Shown here: positions 18,576 to 27,109 of the stretch, piece by piece | Numbering within the stretch: the first letter of the stretch is position 1 | Layout: the number at the start of each line of letters is the position of its first letter | Assembly (NCBI RefSeq): GCF_012641515.1 | Contig: NZ_JABAHY010000008.1 | Location: forward strand, 1-64,000 | Length of the DNA: 64,000 bases | Reading direction: 5' to 3' | From: Nesterenkonia sedimenti | Lineage (GTDB): Bacteria; Actinomycetota; Actinomycetes; Actinomycetales; Micrococcaceae | Translations under genes and position numbers: made by a program | Notes under the pieces: model-generated | What the model was told of the DNA's origin: nothing | Seen by the model: the letters and a program-made list of their open reading frames with translations, nothing else | Database searches by the model: none

Positions 18576-20408
18576 TCAGTCGTCCTCTCCGTCGAAGTCG
18601 GGGGTGAGGTTGCGGGCAACCTGGATATCGCTGTTGGAGACCCCGGCCGGGACCATGGGCCAGACCATGGAGTCGCGGGAGACCACAAAGTCGATGACCA
18701 CTGGGCGGTCGTTGATCTCCAGGGCCTGGGCGATGACGCTGTCGATATCCTCATCGCGTTCACAGCGCAGGCCCGCGCAGCCATAGGCTTCGGCGAGGGT
18801 CACGAAGTCCGGGATGCGCACCACCTGTTCGCCTGAGGGGTTCAGGGCAGTGTTGAGGTCGGTATTGGAGTAGCGGGACTCATAGAAGAGGGTCTGCCAC
18901 TGCCGGACCATGCCCAGTGAGGAGTTGTTGATCACCGCGACCTTGATCGGGATGCCGTTGATCGCACAGGTGGCCAGCTCCTGGTTGGTCATCTGGAAGC
19001 AGCCGTCGCCGTCGATGGCCCAGACGGTGCGGTCGGGGTTGCCGACTGCCGCGCCCATGGCGGCGGGCACGGAGTAGCCCATCGTGCCGAGGCCACCGGA
19101 GTTCAGCCACTGGCGGGGGCGTTCATAGCCGACGAACTGGGCGGCCCACATCTGGTGCTGGCCGACTCCTGCCACATAGACCCCTTCGGGGCCGGAGGCC
19201 TGGCCGATCTTCTGGATGACCTTCTGTGGGGCGATGGCCCCGTCCTCCGGCTCTGTCCAGCCCAGAGGGTAGGTCTCGACCAGGCGGTTCAGGCGGGTCC
19301 ACCAGGGGCCGAGATCCGGGCGTTCCTGGTTGCTGAAGACATCCTCCACCGCGGTGGCCAGTTCGGGGATGATCTCCTTCAACGAGCCCACGATCGGCAC
19401 ATCGGCGTAGCGGTTCTTGGAGATCTCGGCCGGGTCAATATCGGCGTGGATGACCTTGGCCTCTGGGGCGAAGCTCTCCAGCTGGCCGGTGACCCGGTCG
19501 TCGAAGCGGGCGCCCAGAGTGATCAGCAGATCGGACTGCTGCAGGGCCGCCACGGCGGAGACTGAACCGTGCATACCCGGCATGCCCACATTCAGCGGAT
19601 GGGAGTCGGGGAAGGCGCCGCGGGCCATCAGGGTGTTGACCACCGGGGCGCCGACGGCCTCGGCCAGGGCCTTGAATTCCTCGCTGGCCTCGGCCTTGAT
19701 GATTCCGCCGCCGAGGTAGAAGACCGGACGGTGGGAGGCGGCGATGAGTTTGGCGGCCTCGCGGACCTGTTTGGCGTGTCCGCGGGTCACCGGCTTATAG
19801 CCGGTGAGGCCCAGCTTCGGCGGCCAGGAGAAGGTGGTCTGGGCGGTCTGGGCGGATTTGGTGACATCGACCAGCACGGGTCCGGGCCGGCCAGTGGAGG
19901 CGATATGGAAGGCCTCTGCCATCACCCGCGGGATCTCGTCAGCATCGGTGACCAGGAAGGTGTGCTTGGTGACCGGGGTGGCGATCCCGACGATATCGGC
20001 CTCTTGGAAGGCGTCGGTGCCGATGACCGAGGCGTTGACCTGTCCGGTGATGGCCACCATGGGCACGGAGTCCATATGGGCATCGGCCAGTGGGGTCACC
20101 AGGTTGGTGGCACCGGGGCCGGAGGTCGCGAAGCAGACTCCGACCTTGCCGGTGGCCATCGCGTAGCCCTGGGCGGCGTGGCCTCCACCCTGTTCGTGGC
20201 GGACCAGGATGTGGTTGACCTTCTCGGAGTCCATCAGGGGGTCGTAGGTGGGCAGGATGGCTCCACCGGGGATCCCGAAGACGTCGGTGACGCCTAGTTC
20301 CTCCAGGCTTCGGATGATGGCCTGGCTGCCTGTGACAGTTTCGGGCGCAACGTTGCGCGCTGGTCCGTATATCCGCTCATCAGCGGTGGTCGTCGTCAAC
20401 ATACTCAA
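18576..20408 (-). CDS. ilvB: acetolactate synthase large (catalytic) subunit
   Basis: 610 residues, a ThDP-dependent enzyme. The ThDP glutamate region is [20 protein letters not shown], the FAD region is [20 protein letters not shown], and the ThDP/Mg2+ motif is [20 protein letters not shown]. It condenses pyruvate to acetolactate, or pyruvate with 2-oxobutyrate. Expression is probably attenuated: the 160-nt leader carries a Leu/Val/Ile-rich leader peptide and a hairpin. Confidence 0.97.
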   Translation of the reverse strand: MSMLTTTTADERIYGPARNVAPETVTGSQAIIRSLEELGVTDVFGIPGGAILPTYDPLMDSEKVNHILVRHEQGGGHAAQGYAMATGKVGVCFATSGPGATNLVTPLADAHMDSVPMVAITGQVNASVIGTDAFQEADIVGIATPVTKHTFLVTDADEIPRVMAEAFHIASTGRPGPVLVDVTKSAQTAQTTFSWPPKLGLTGYKPVTRGHAKQVREAAKLIAASHRPVFYLGGGIIKAEASEEFKALAEAVGAPVVNTLMARGAFPDSHPLNVGMPGMHGSVSAVAALQQSDLLITLGARFDDRVTGQLESFAPEAKVIHADIDPAEISKNRYADVPIVGSLKEIIPELATAVEDVFSNQERPDLGPWWTRLNRLVETYPLGWTEPEDGAIAPQKVIQKIGQASGPEGVYVAGVGQHQMWAAQFVGYERPRQWLNSGGLGTMGYSVPAAMGAAVGNPDRTVWAIDGDGCFQMTNQELATCAINGIPIKVAVINNSSLGMVRQWQTLFYESRYSNTDLNTALNPSGEQVVRIPDFVTLAEAYGCAGLRCERDEDIDSVIAQALEINDRPVVIDFVVSRDSMVWPMVPAGVSNSDIQVARNLTPDFDGEDD

Positions 20409-20435
20409 TCCCTATCTGCCCCTGCACAGACGAAA

Positions 20436-20476
20436 CCCCGGCCTTGGAGTCCCTGTGCGGGGCCCTCGTGCCGGGG
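20436..20476 (-). terminator. attenuator hairpin in the ilvB leader
   Basis: On the minus strand CCCCGGC (20470-20476) pairs with GCCGGGG (20436-20442) around a loop that can itself fold; TTTCGTCTGT follows. It lies 40 bp past the stop of the leader peptide and 28 bp before the ilvB start. The T-run is weak, but the position and stem fit the terminator arm of a branched-chain amino acid attenuator. Confidence 0.6.
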
Positions 20477-20516
20477 TGATCGATTCGGTTCGCGTCAATG
20501 CATCGCAGTCGACCGC

Positions 20517-20570
20517 TCATTCCCCGGCGGGGGTAATGACGGGTACTACTACGGATAGCATTTGGCGCAT
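20517..20570 (-). CDS. ilvB leader peptide (attenuator)
   Basis: A 17-codon frame, MRQMLSVVVPVITPAGE, then TGA. It holds one Leu, four Val and one Ile among its first 12 residues, the amino acids made by the downstream genes. The ATG coincides with the predicted transcription start, so it is likely translated as a leaderless message. Ribosome stalling at the Val run when charged branched-chain tRNAs are scarce would favour an antiterminator. This is known for ilvBNC of Corynebacterium; here it is inferred from composition and position. Confidence 0.75.
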   Translation of the reverse strand: MRQMLSVVVPVITPAGE

Positions 20571-20576
20571 ATCCCT

Positions 20577-20605
20577 ATCGAACACCGCCCTGTGACGGAA
20601 GTCAA
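20577..20605 (-). promoter_or_regulatory. ilvB promoter
   Basis: On the minus strand TTGACT (20600-20605) and TTCGAT (20577-20582) are separated by 17 bp. The start of transcription falls at about 20570, the A of the leader-peptide ATG. The -35 is strong, the -10 moderate. It lies between the ilvD stop and the leader peptide. Confidence 0.6.
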
Positions 20606-20633
20606 TTCTGCTACCAGTGTCTCAAACTGTGGA

Positions 20634-22388
20634 CTATCCGCAGTAGGCACCTTCGGCTGCCGAGCGCACCAGTTTGGCGTATTTGCCCAGCACACCGGTG
20701 GTGACATACGGCGGCAGCGGCTCCCAGTCGGGGCTGTTGCGCCGGGTCTCCAGTTCCTGTTCCTCAACTACGAGGTCGATGGTCCGGTTGGGGATGTCCA
20801 CCCGGATGGTGTCGCCGTCGGCGATATAGGCGATTGGCCCACCGTCGACTGCCTCAGGCGCGATATGGCCGATGCACAGTCCGGTGGTGCCGCCGGAGAA
20901 GCGGCCATCGGTGATCAGCAGGACATCTTTGCCCAGTCCGGCGCCCTTGATGGCACCGGTGATGGCCAGCATCTCGCGCATACCGGGGCCTCCCTTGGGG
21001 CCCTCATAACGGATGACGACGACGTCGCCGGCCTGGATCACACCCTCCTCGAGGGCTTTGAGTGCAGCCTGTTCGCGTTCGAAGACCCGGGCGGTTCCTT
21101 CGAAGATCTCGGCGTCGAAGCCGGCGGATTTCACCACTGCACCCTCGGGGGCGAGGCTGCCGCGCAGTACGGAGATTCCGCCGTTGTGGTGCATGGGGTT
21201 ATCCAGGGTGCGGATGATCTTGCCGTCGATATCCGGCGGGTTGATGGCCTCGAGGTTCTCGGCCACCGTCTTACCGGTGACAGTGAGGACATCGCCGTGG
21301 ATGAGTCCGGCATCCAGCAGTGCTCGCATCACAACGGGCACACCGCCGACCTTGTCCACATCGGTCATCACATGCTGGCCGAAGGGCTTGAGGTCACCCA
21401 GATGCGGGACCTTATCGCCGATCCGGTTGAAGTCCTCCAGCTCGAGGTCCACCTCGGCCTCGCGGGCGATGGCCAGCAGGTGCAGGACCGCATTGGTGGA
21501 GCCGCCGAAGGCCATGGTCACCGCAATAGCGTTCTCGAAGGCCTTTTTGGTGAGGATATCGCGGGTGGTGATGCCCCGGCGCAGCAGTTCGATGACGGCC
21601 TCGCCGGATTTATGGGCGTAGTAGTCGCGGCGGCGGTCGGCACTGGGCGGTGCCGCAGAGCCGGGCAGGGAGAGACCGAGGGCCTCACCGATGCAGGCCA
21701 TAGTGTTGGCGGTGTACATACCGCCGCAGGCGCCTTCGCCGGGGCAGATGGCACGTTCGATGATGTCGAGGTCCTCCTCGCTCATCGTTCCGCGGGCGCA
21801 GGCACCCACGCCTTCGAAGGCGTCGATGAGGGTGACCTCTTTTTCGGTGCCGTCCTTGAAGCGGGCAGTGCCGGGCATGATGGACCCGGCGTAGAGGAAG
21901 ATGCTGGAGAGGTCCAGGCGGGCGGCGGCCATCAGCATCCCGGGCAGGGATTTATCGCAGCCGGCCAGCAGGATGGAGCCGTCCAGGCGCTCGGCCTGCA
22001 TCACAGTCTCCACGGAGTCGGCGATCACCTCGCGGGAGACCAGGGAGTAGTGCATTCCCTCGTGTCCCATGGAGATTCCGTCGGAGACGGAGATGGTGCC
22101 GAACTCCAGGGGGTATCCGCCGCCGGCGTGTACGCCTTCTTTGGAGGCCTTGGCCAGCCGATCCAGGGAGAGGTTGCAGGGGGTGATCTCATTCCAGGAA
22201 CTGGCAATGCCGATCTGGGCCTTGGACCAGTCGTCGTCGCCCATCCCTACTGCACGGAGCATGCCGCGGGCCGGGGCCCGGGTGTAACCGTCGGTGACCT
22301 GCCAGGACCGCGGCTTCTCTGCCGAGGACGGGCCGGTCACAGCCTTGGGTGGAGTGTGCGGTGCGGTTTCCTCTGTGGGTGCGGACAT
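20634..22388 (-). CDS. ilvD: dihydroxy-acid dehydratase
   Basis: 584 residues. Iron-sulfur/active-site cysteines occur in [12 protein letters not shown] and [20 protein letters not shown], and the C-terminal [18 protein letters not shown] is typical of the IlvD/Edd family. It dehydrates dihydroxy acids to the 2-oxo acid precursors of Val, Ile and Leu. It lies upstream of ilvB on the same strand, separated by the ilvB promoter and leader, so the two are probably separate transcripts. Confidence 0.96.
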   Translation of the reverse strand: MSAPTEETAPHTPPKAVTGPSSAEKPRSWQVTDGYTRAPARGMLRAVGMGDDDWSKAQIGIASSWNEITPCNLSLDRLAKASKEGVHAGGGYPLEFGTISVSDGISMGHEGMHYSLVSREVIADSVETVMQAERLDGSILLAGCDKSLPGMLMAAARLDLSSIFLYAGSIMPGTARFKDGTEKEVTLIDAFEGVGACARGTMSEEDLDIIERAICPGEGACGGMYTANTMACIGEALGLSLPGSAAPPSADRRRDYYAHKSGEAVIELLRRGITTRDILTKKAFENAIAVTMAFGGSTNAVLHLLAIAREAEVDLELEDFNRIGDKVPHLGDLKPFGQHVMTDVDKVGGVPVVMRALLDAGLIHGDVLTVTGKTVAENLEAINPPDIDGKIIRTLDNPMHHNGGISVLRGSLAPEGAVVKSAGFDAEIFEGTARVFEREQAALKALEEGVIQAGDVVVIRYEGPKGGPGMREMLAITGAIKGAGLGKDVLLITDGRFSGGTTGLCIGHIAPEAVDGGPIAYIADGDTIRVDIPNRTIDLVVEEQELETRRNSPDWEPLPPYVTTGVLGKYAKLVRSAAEGAYCG

Positions 22389-22560
22389 GTGACTGATTCT
22401 ACGTCTTCATATTCAAACTGCCCCAGCGTTTCAGTGGACTGTCTCACTATGCGAGTGACCTGGGCTTGTTAAGGCAATGTAAAGGTCCTGCTCCAACTGC
22501 GTAAACATTTTTCCTAAATCGGGGAGTTACTTTCAGATAATGTCAAGGGTGTCAGGTCTA

Positions 22561-22575
22561 TGTGAAGTACATCAC
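22561..22575 (+). promoter_or_regulatory. CRP/GlxR-like palindromic site upstream of the protease gene
   Basis: TGTGA, then six bases, then TCAC(C): TGTGAAGTACATCACC. This fits the TGTGA-N6-TCACA consensus of CRP/GlxR regulators in nine of ten positions. It lies 44 bp upstream of the preferred start of the subtilase gene, so cAMP-type control of the exoprotease is possible. Such sites can occur by chance. Confidence 0.4.
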
Positions 22576-22618
22576 CTGGATCTGATCTGTCCGAGTGCAC
22601 CCTGATGAAGGAACAACT

Positions 22619-25600
22619 TTGAGACGAGAAACCAATGGGCTCTCCCGCCTGGGCTGGGCCACAACTGTGGGGACACTGACAGTGTCCCTGGCAGGTCTGG
22701 GATTCGTCCCCGCCACTGCGACGGAGACTGATCCCATCGCCCCCAGTCCCGGTGGTGAGGGAGAAACCTCACAGCCGGCCACCGATTCCCTCGACCATGC
22801 CAGCGGGCGGGTTGCCGCCTATGTGGAGTTCGCCGATCTGGACTCCGCCACGGAGACGCTGCGGCAGAGCCACGGTGAGGATTTCGCCGATTCCGCCACC
22901 CGCAGCCAGAAGAGTTCGGCACTCTCCGATGCCGAGGCCCTGGTCACGCAGAAGACCGAGGAGGTTCTGGCTGATCTCCCCGAGGGGCAGTGGCTCTACG
23001 AGACCGGCGCTCATCTGACCGGCTTCGCCGTGGCCGCCGATGCCGCCGATCTTCGGCTGCTGCGCGAGCGCGAGGATATCGCCTCGGTGAAGCTCATCCC
23101 CGAGATGGAGGCGCTGAGCGAGCCTGACCTGGCCCTGGAGTTCGAGGATGAGATCAGCTCGAACTCCGGCAACATCATCCATACCGCCACCAATGAGGCC
23201 TGGTGGGAAACCGGGGTTCTCGGTGAGGATGTCACGATTGCGGTCATCGACTCCGGTATCGACTACACCCATGCGACCTTCAATGACGCCGAGGACGCCG
23301 GAACTGTCGAGGCCTATGAGGCTGCCCGGCACGACGGCGAGGTGGACTGGCCGCAGGGCAATGTGATCAACGGCTGGGACTTCGTCGGTGACGACTACAT
23401 CGGGGAGGCCGGAACCACGGAGCCGGATCCCAATCCCATTGACACCACCACAGGACTGGCCAGTGGTCACGGAACCCATGTCGCAGCCACTGCCGCCGGC
23501 CGCGGTGTCGACGCCGACGGCAATACCTACACCGGCGACTACTCCGATCTGGACAACTATGCCCTGCAGGATTTCCAGGTCGGCCCCGGTGCCGCACCGG
23601 CTGCTGAGCTGGTTGCGCTGAAGGTCTTCGGCCGCGATGGCAGCACCCAGATGACCACCACGGCCCTGGACTGGGTCTATGCCCATAACCTCGACCCCGA
23701 GGCCTATGGCGGTGAGCCTGATGACTTCATCGACGTCGTGAATCTCTCCCTGGGCGGGACCTTCCCGGCCCCGGATCTGCCGGAGGCCCAGTATGTGGAG
23801 GCCCTGGCCGATATGGGTGTCACGGTGGTCTCCTCCGCGGGTAACTCCGGCGATATCCCCGGGGTCAGCGGTTTTCCCGCTGCCGCCCCGGATGCGATCT
23901 CGGTGGCCAGCTCTGTCTCCGGACAGTTCTTCTACGACGGCGCCGAGTTCTACTTCGACGGTGAGGAGGAGCCCGAGATCCTGGCCGGCCAGGCCTCGGT
24001 CAACTACTCCGGTGAGGGGATGAGCGAACCCGCAGAGCTGGTGACCCTGGATCCGGATAACTCCCTGGAGTATCTCTCCGGCTGTGAGCCACTGACCGAG
24101 GAGGACGCAGAACTGGTCGAGGGCAATGTCCTGGTCCTGGCATGGGACGACGACGCCGCCCTGCCCTGTGGTTCGACTCCTCGCTTCGATGTGGCTGAAG
24201 AGGCCGGGGCCGAGGGTGTGCTGCTGACCTCCACCCTGGAGGCCTTCGGCACCGGCATCGGCGGCAACGCCGAGACCCCCGGTATCCAGCTGCCGGCCTC
24301 CGATCTGGCCGGCTTCGCCGAGTACGATCCGGCCACCGGTGCAGTGGAGCTCACCCGTGAGGTGCAGCTGCGTCTGGATCCCGCCGAGTACAACGGCTCC
24401 GTTCCGGTGAGTGTGGATGAGGTCGCCGATACTGTTTCCGACTTCACCTCTCGCGGTAACCCCGGTTCCTTCGATCTGCTCAAGCCTGATCTGGCCGCTC
24501 CGGGCACCTCGGTGACCTCGGCGGACTCCGGCACCGGCACTGGTGCCTCCACCAGCTCCGGCACCTCGATGGCCTCGCCGTTTGCTGCAGGTGTTGCCGC
24601 CCTGGCTGTGGAGTCCCACGGCTGGTCCGAGGATGGTGGCTGGCTCAATGCCCAGCGCCATAAGGCACTGTTGATGAACACCTCCGCCCATGAGGTCACT
24701 ATCGGTGATACCCCGGCTGGTCCCCAGCGGATCGGCGCCGGTCGGATCGATGGTGCCGCCGCGGTGGAGAACCGTGTGATCGCCTATGACGCGGAGAACC
24801 CCGGTCTGGTCTCCATGGCCTTCGATCCGGTGGAGGCCACCGAGGAGCTCTCGGTGACCCGTCAGCTGGTGGTGGAGAACTACCACGATGAGGATGTCAC
24901 CCTGGGTCTGGACTACCAGGCGCAGCAGGATATCCCCGGTGTGACCTACCAGGTCCCTGAGTCAGTGACCGTTCCGGCCTCCGGCAGCACTGAAGTTAAT
25001 GTGACCCTGAGCGTCTACGATGTCTCGGCACTGGCTAAGGTCATGGATCCCACCATGAATCCGGCCGATCCCGCACTGCAGGGCATCTTCCCCGGTCTGG
25101 TCCGCGAGTTCCTGGCCAGTGAGTCCGGATGGATCCAGCTGACCGGCGCCCCGGCTGCTGATCAGCTCAATGTGCCGGTCAACGCCAATGTGCGTCCGGC
25201 CTCTGCCACCACCGGTGATGATGTGCTCTTTGAGGAGGGTGCTGAGGACTCAGTACTGAACCTCACCGGCCGCGGTCTGGCCCAGGGTGAGGGCCAGGCT
25301 CGGTATGAGTCCCTGACCGCTCCTCTGCAGCTGGGCGCAACTCGCGATGCCACCGATCCCGAGGAGTTCGGCGCAGCCTCTGAGGCTGCCGTGGACCTCG
25401 CCGCGGTGGGCACCCAGTACTTCGAGGTGGAGGGCACTCCGATGATCGGCATCGGTATCGCCACCCATCACGACTGGGGCCGCTTCGGCGCCTGGGACTA
25501 CTTCACGGTGGAACGAGAGACCGAGGACACTGTCTACGAGGCCTATGTAGGCCTGAGCAGCATCGATGATGTCATCGCAGACAGCACTATGGTCACGGTG

Positions 25601-26401
25601 GACGCCTGCGACACTGATGGTCTGGACTGTCAGCTGCAGGGCCGGACCCTGCCGTATCTGCGCGGCGGCGATGTGGACACCCGCCCCTATGACGGCAATG
25701 TCATGCTGGTGGCCTTCCCACTGGAGTGGTTCGGTCTGAGCGAGGAGGAGCTGGATTCCGGTGAGGCCGCCTTCGAGTTCTCCGTCTTCGGTCACTCCGG
25801 CGGCAGTGAGATCTCCTCTCTGGAGGGCATCACCTTCTCCCAGGCTCAGCATCTGCTCTTCGGCGATGCCGATGACGGGATCTTCTCCACCGCTGAAGGT
25901 TCCACTGAGATTCCGGTGACCCGTCCTGAGGGTCTCATCGGCCTCGGCGGTGACGAGGAGGAGGGTGACTTCACTGAGGTCGCCGAGCTGCTGCTTCTGC
26001 ACCCGCATAACGCCGGGGCGGAGAACCGTTGGGAGATCGTCGACGCCTTGGAGCCTCGCGAAGAGGATGACGACGACGATGACGACGACGCCCCCGCGGA
26101 GTGGTCCTCCGATGAGGTCTACACCGAAGGTGATGTGGTGACCTATGAGGATGCCACCTTTGAGGCGCTCTGGTACAGCCAGAATCAGGTTCCCGGCGCT
26201 GATCCCTACAGCGCCTGGTCGGAGCTCGGTGAGGAAGTCGAATGCGGCTCCGAGTCGGTTCCCACCTGGGCTGAGAGCACCCGTTTCGAAGGTGGTGAGA
26301 CTGTCGTCCATGAGGGCGAACTGTTCACCGCGAAGTGGTACAGCCGCAATCAGGAACCCGGTGACCCCTATGGTCCCTGGGAGTCCGGCGGCTCCTGCTG
26401 A
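22619..26401 (+). CDS. secreted subtilisin-like serine protease (S8) with C-terminal chitin-binding-type domains
   Basis: 1260 residues from TTG 22619, chosen because GAAGGA (22607-22612) stands at proper spacing; GTG 22595 has no ribosome site. A signal peptide (MRRETNGLSRLGWATTVGTL onward, ending near PATATE) precedes an inhibitor-like propeptide. The catalytic triad is Asp in AVIDSGIDYTH (about 211), His in GHGTHVA (about 284) and Ser in SSGTSMASP (about 650), with a PA-type insert between His and Ser (about 400-540). After a poly-Asp linker come two CBM5/12-like repeats (about 1160-1260; ALWYSQNQVPGADPYSAWSE and AKWYSRNQEPGDPYGPWES). There is no sorting signal or C-terminal membrane helix, so it is exported and free, perhaps binding chitin or other polysaccharide. 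Confidence 0.9.
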   Translation: MRRETNGLSRLGWATTVGTLTVSLAGLGFVPATATETDPIAPSPGGEGETSQPATDSLDHASGRVAAYVEFADLDSATETLRQSHGEDFADSATRSQKSSALSDAEALVTQKTEEVLADLPEGQWLYETGAHLTGFAVAADAADLRLLREREDIASVKLIPEMEALSEPDLALEFEDEISSNSGNIIHTATNEAWWETGVLGEDVTIAVIDSGIDYTHATFNDAEDAGTVEAYEAARHDGEVDWPQGNVINGWDFVGDDYIGEAGTTEPDPNPIDTTTGLASGHGTHVAATAAGRGVDADGNTYTGDYSDLDNYALQDFQVGPGAAPAAELVALKVFGRDGSTQMTTTALDWVYAHNLDPEAYGGEPDDFIDVVNLSLGGTFPAPDLPEAQYVEALADMGVTVVSSAGNSGDIPGVSGFPAAAPDAISVASSVSGQFFYDGAEFYFDGEEEPEILAGQASVNYSGEGMSEPAELVTLDPDNSLEYLSGCEPLTEEDAELVEGNVLVLAWDDDAALPCGSTPRFDVAEEAGAEGVLLTSTLEAFGTGIGGNAETPGIQLPASDLAGFAEYDPATGAVELTREVQLRLDPAEYNGSVPVSVDEVADTVSDFTSRGNPGSFDLLKPDLAAPGTSVTSADSGTGTGASTSSGTSMASPFAAGVAALAVESHGWSEDGGWLNAQRHKALLMNTSAHEVTIGDTPAGPQRIGAGRIDGAAAVENRVIAYDAENPGLVSMAFDPVEATEELSVTRQLVVENYHDEDVTLGLDYQAQQDIPGVTYQVPESVTVPASGSTEVNVTLSVYDVSALAKVMDPTMNPADPALQGIFPGLVREFLASESGWIQLTGAPAADQLNVPVNANVRPASATTGDDVLFEEGAEDSVLNLTGRGLAQGEGQARYESLTAPLQLGATRDATDPEEFGAASEAAVDLAAVGTQYFEVEGTPMIGIGIATHHDWGRFGAWDYFTVERETEDTVYEAYVGLSSIDDVIADSTMVTVDACDTDGLDCQLQGRTLPYLRGGDVDTRPYDGNVMLVAFPLEWFGLSEEELDSGEAAFEFSVFGHSGGSEISSLEGITFSQAQHLLFGDADDGIFSTAEGSTEIPVTRPEGLIGLGGDEEEGDFTEVAELLLLHPHNAGAENRWEIVDALEPREEDDDDDDDDAPAEWSSDEVYTEGDVVTYEDATFEALWYSQNQVPGADPYSAWSELGEEVECGSESVPTWAESTRFEGGETVVHEGELFTAKWYSRNQEPGDPYGPWESGGSC

Positions 26402-26420
26402 GGGTCCTTAGATAGAACAA

Positions 26421-26470
26421 CCCCCGTGGTCGGCACTGGTTTCGCACCGGTGCTGACCACGGGGGTTTTC
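26421..26470. terminator. bidirectional terminator between protease gene and pdtaR
   Basis: A long inverted repeat, CCCCCGTGGTC...GACCACGGGGG, is followed by TTTTCTC on the plus strand. It is preceded by GATAGAACAA, giving a T-rich end on the minus strand. It lies between two convergent genes and would end both. Confidence 0.85.
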
Positions 26471-27088
26471 TCAGCCCATCTGGTCGACGACTGTTTCGGC
26501 GACTTCGCGCATGGTCAGCCGGCGGTCCATGGAGGTCTTCTGGATCCAGCGGAAGGCCTCGGGCTCGGAGAGTCCCATGGTGGAGATCAGCAGGGATTTG
26601 GCCCGGTCGACCAGTTTGCGGGTCTCGAACTTCTCAGTCAGGGAGGAGACTTCCTGCTCCAGTGCGCGCAGTTCCTCGAACCGGGCGGCCGCGACCTCGA
26701 TGGCCGGGACCAGATCGTTCTCCCCGAAGGGTTTGACCACATAGGCCATGGCTCCGGCTTCCCGGGCGGATTCCACGAGGTCACGCTGGGAGAAGGCGGT
26801 GAGCATCACCACTGGGGCGATCTTCTCCTCGGCGATGGTCTTGGCCGCGGTAATTCCGTCCATCACCGGCATCTTCACGTCCATGACCACGAGGTCTGGT
26901 TTGTGTTCGCGGGCCAGTTCCACGGCACGCTCACCGTTCTCGGCCTCACCGACTACCTCGTAACCGGCACCGGTGAGGATTTCGACGATGTCGAGCCGGA
27001 TCAGTGTCTCGTCCTCGGCTACCAGGACCCTGCGCTGCTTGTACTCAGCAGTGGAGTTCTGGCCAGCGGGTTCTTCGGTTTCAGTCAT
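26471..27088 (-). CDS. pdtaR: ANTAR response regulator (PdtaR-like)
   Basis: 205 residues. The receiver domain holds the acidic pair in RVLVAEDETLIRLDIVEIL, the phospho-acceptor Asp in PDLVVMDVKMPVMDG, and the conserved Lys in AYVVKPF. The C-terminal ANTAR RNA-binding domain is LVDRAKSLLISTMGLSEPEA through WIQKTSMDRRLTMREVAE. Such proteins act by transcription antitermination on two-hexaloop RNAs. The paired PdtaS histidine kinase is not in this window. Confidence 0.9.
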   Translation of the reverse strand: MTETEEPAGQNSTAEYKQRRVLVAEDETLIRLDIVEILTGAGYEVVGEAENGERAVELAREHKPDLVVMDVKMPVMDGITAAKTIAEEKIAPVVMLTAFSQRDLVESAREAGAMAYVVKPFGENDLVPAIEVAAARFEELRALEQEVSSLTEKFETRKLVDRAKSLLISTMGLSEPEAFRWIQKTSMDRRLTMREVAETVVDQMG

Positions 27089-27109
27089 GTCTCAAGCCTA
27101 TCGGAGGCA

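Noticed and set aside
18572-18784. 71-codon upstream extension of ilvN
   Set aside because: Lies in ilvB's coding end; ATG 18571 with 4 bp spacing is the natural start.
22769-24886. 705-codon minus-strand frame over the subtilase gene
   Set aside because: Shadow frame with Gly/His/Gln-biased composition and no domain, opposite a complete protease.
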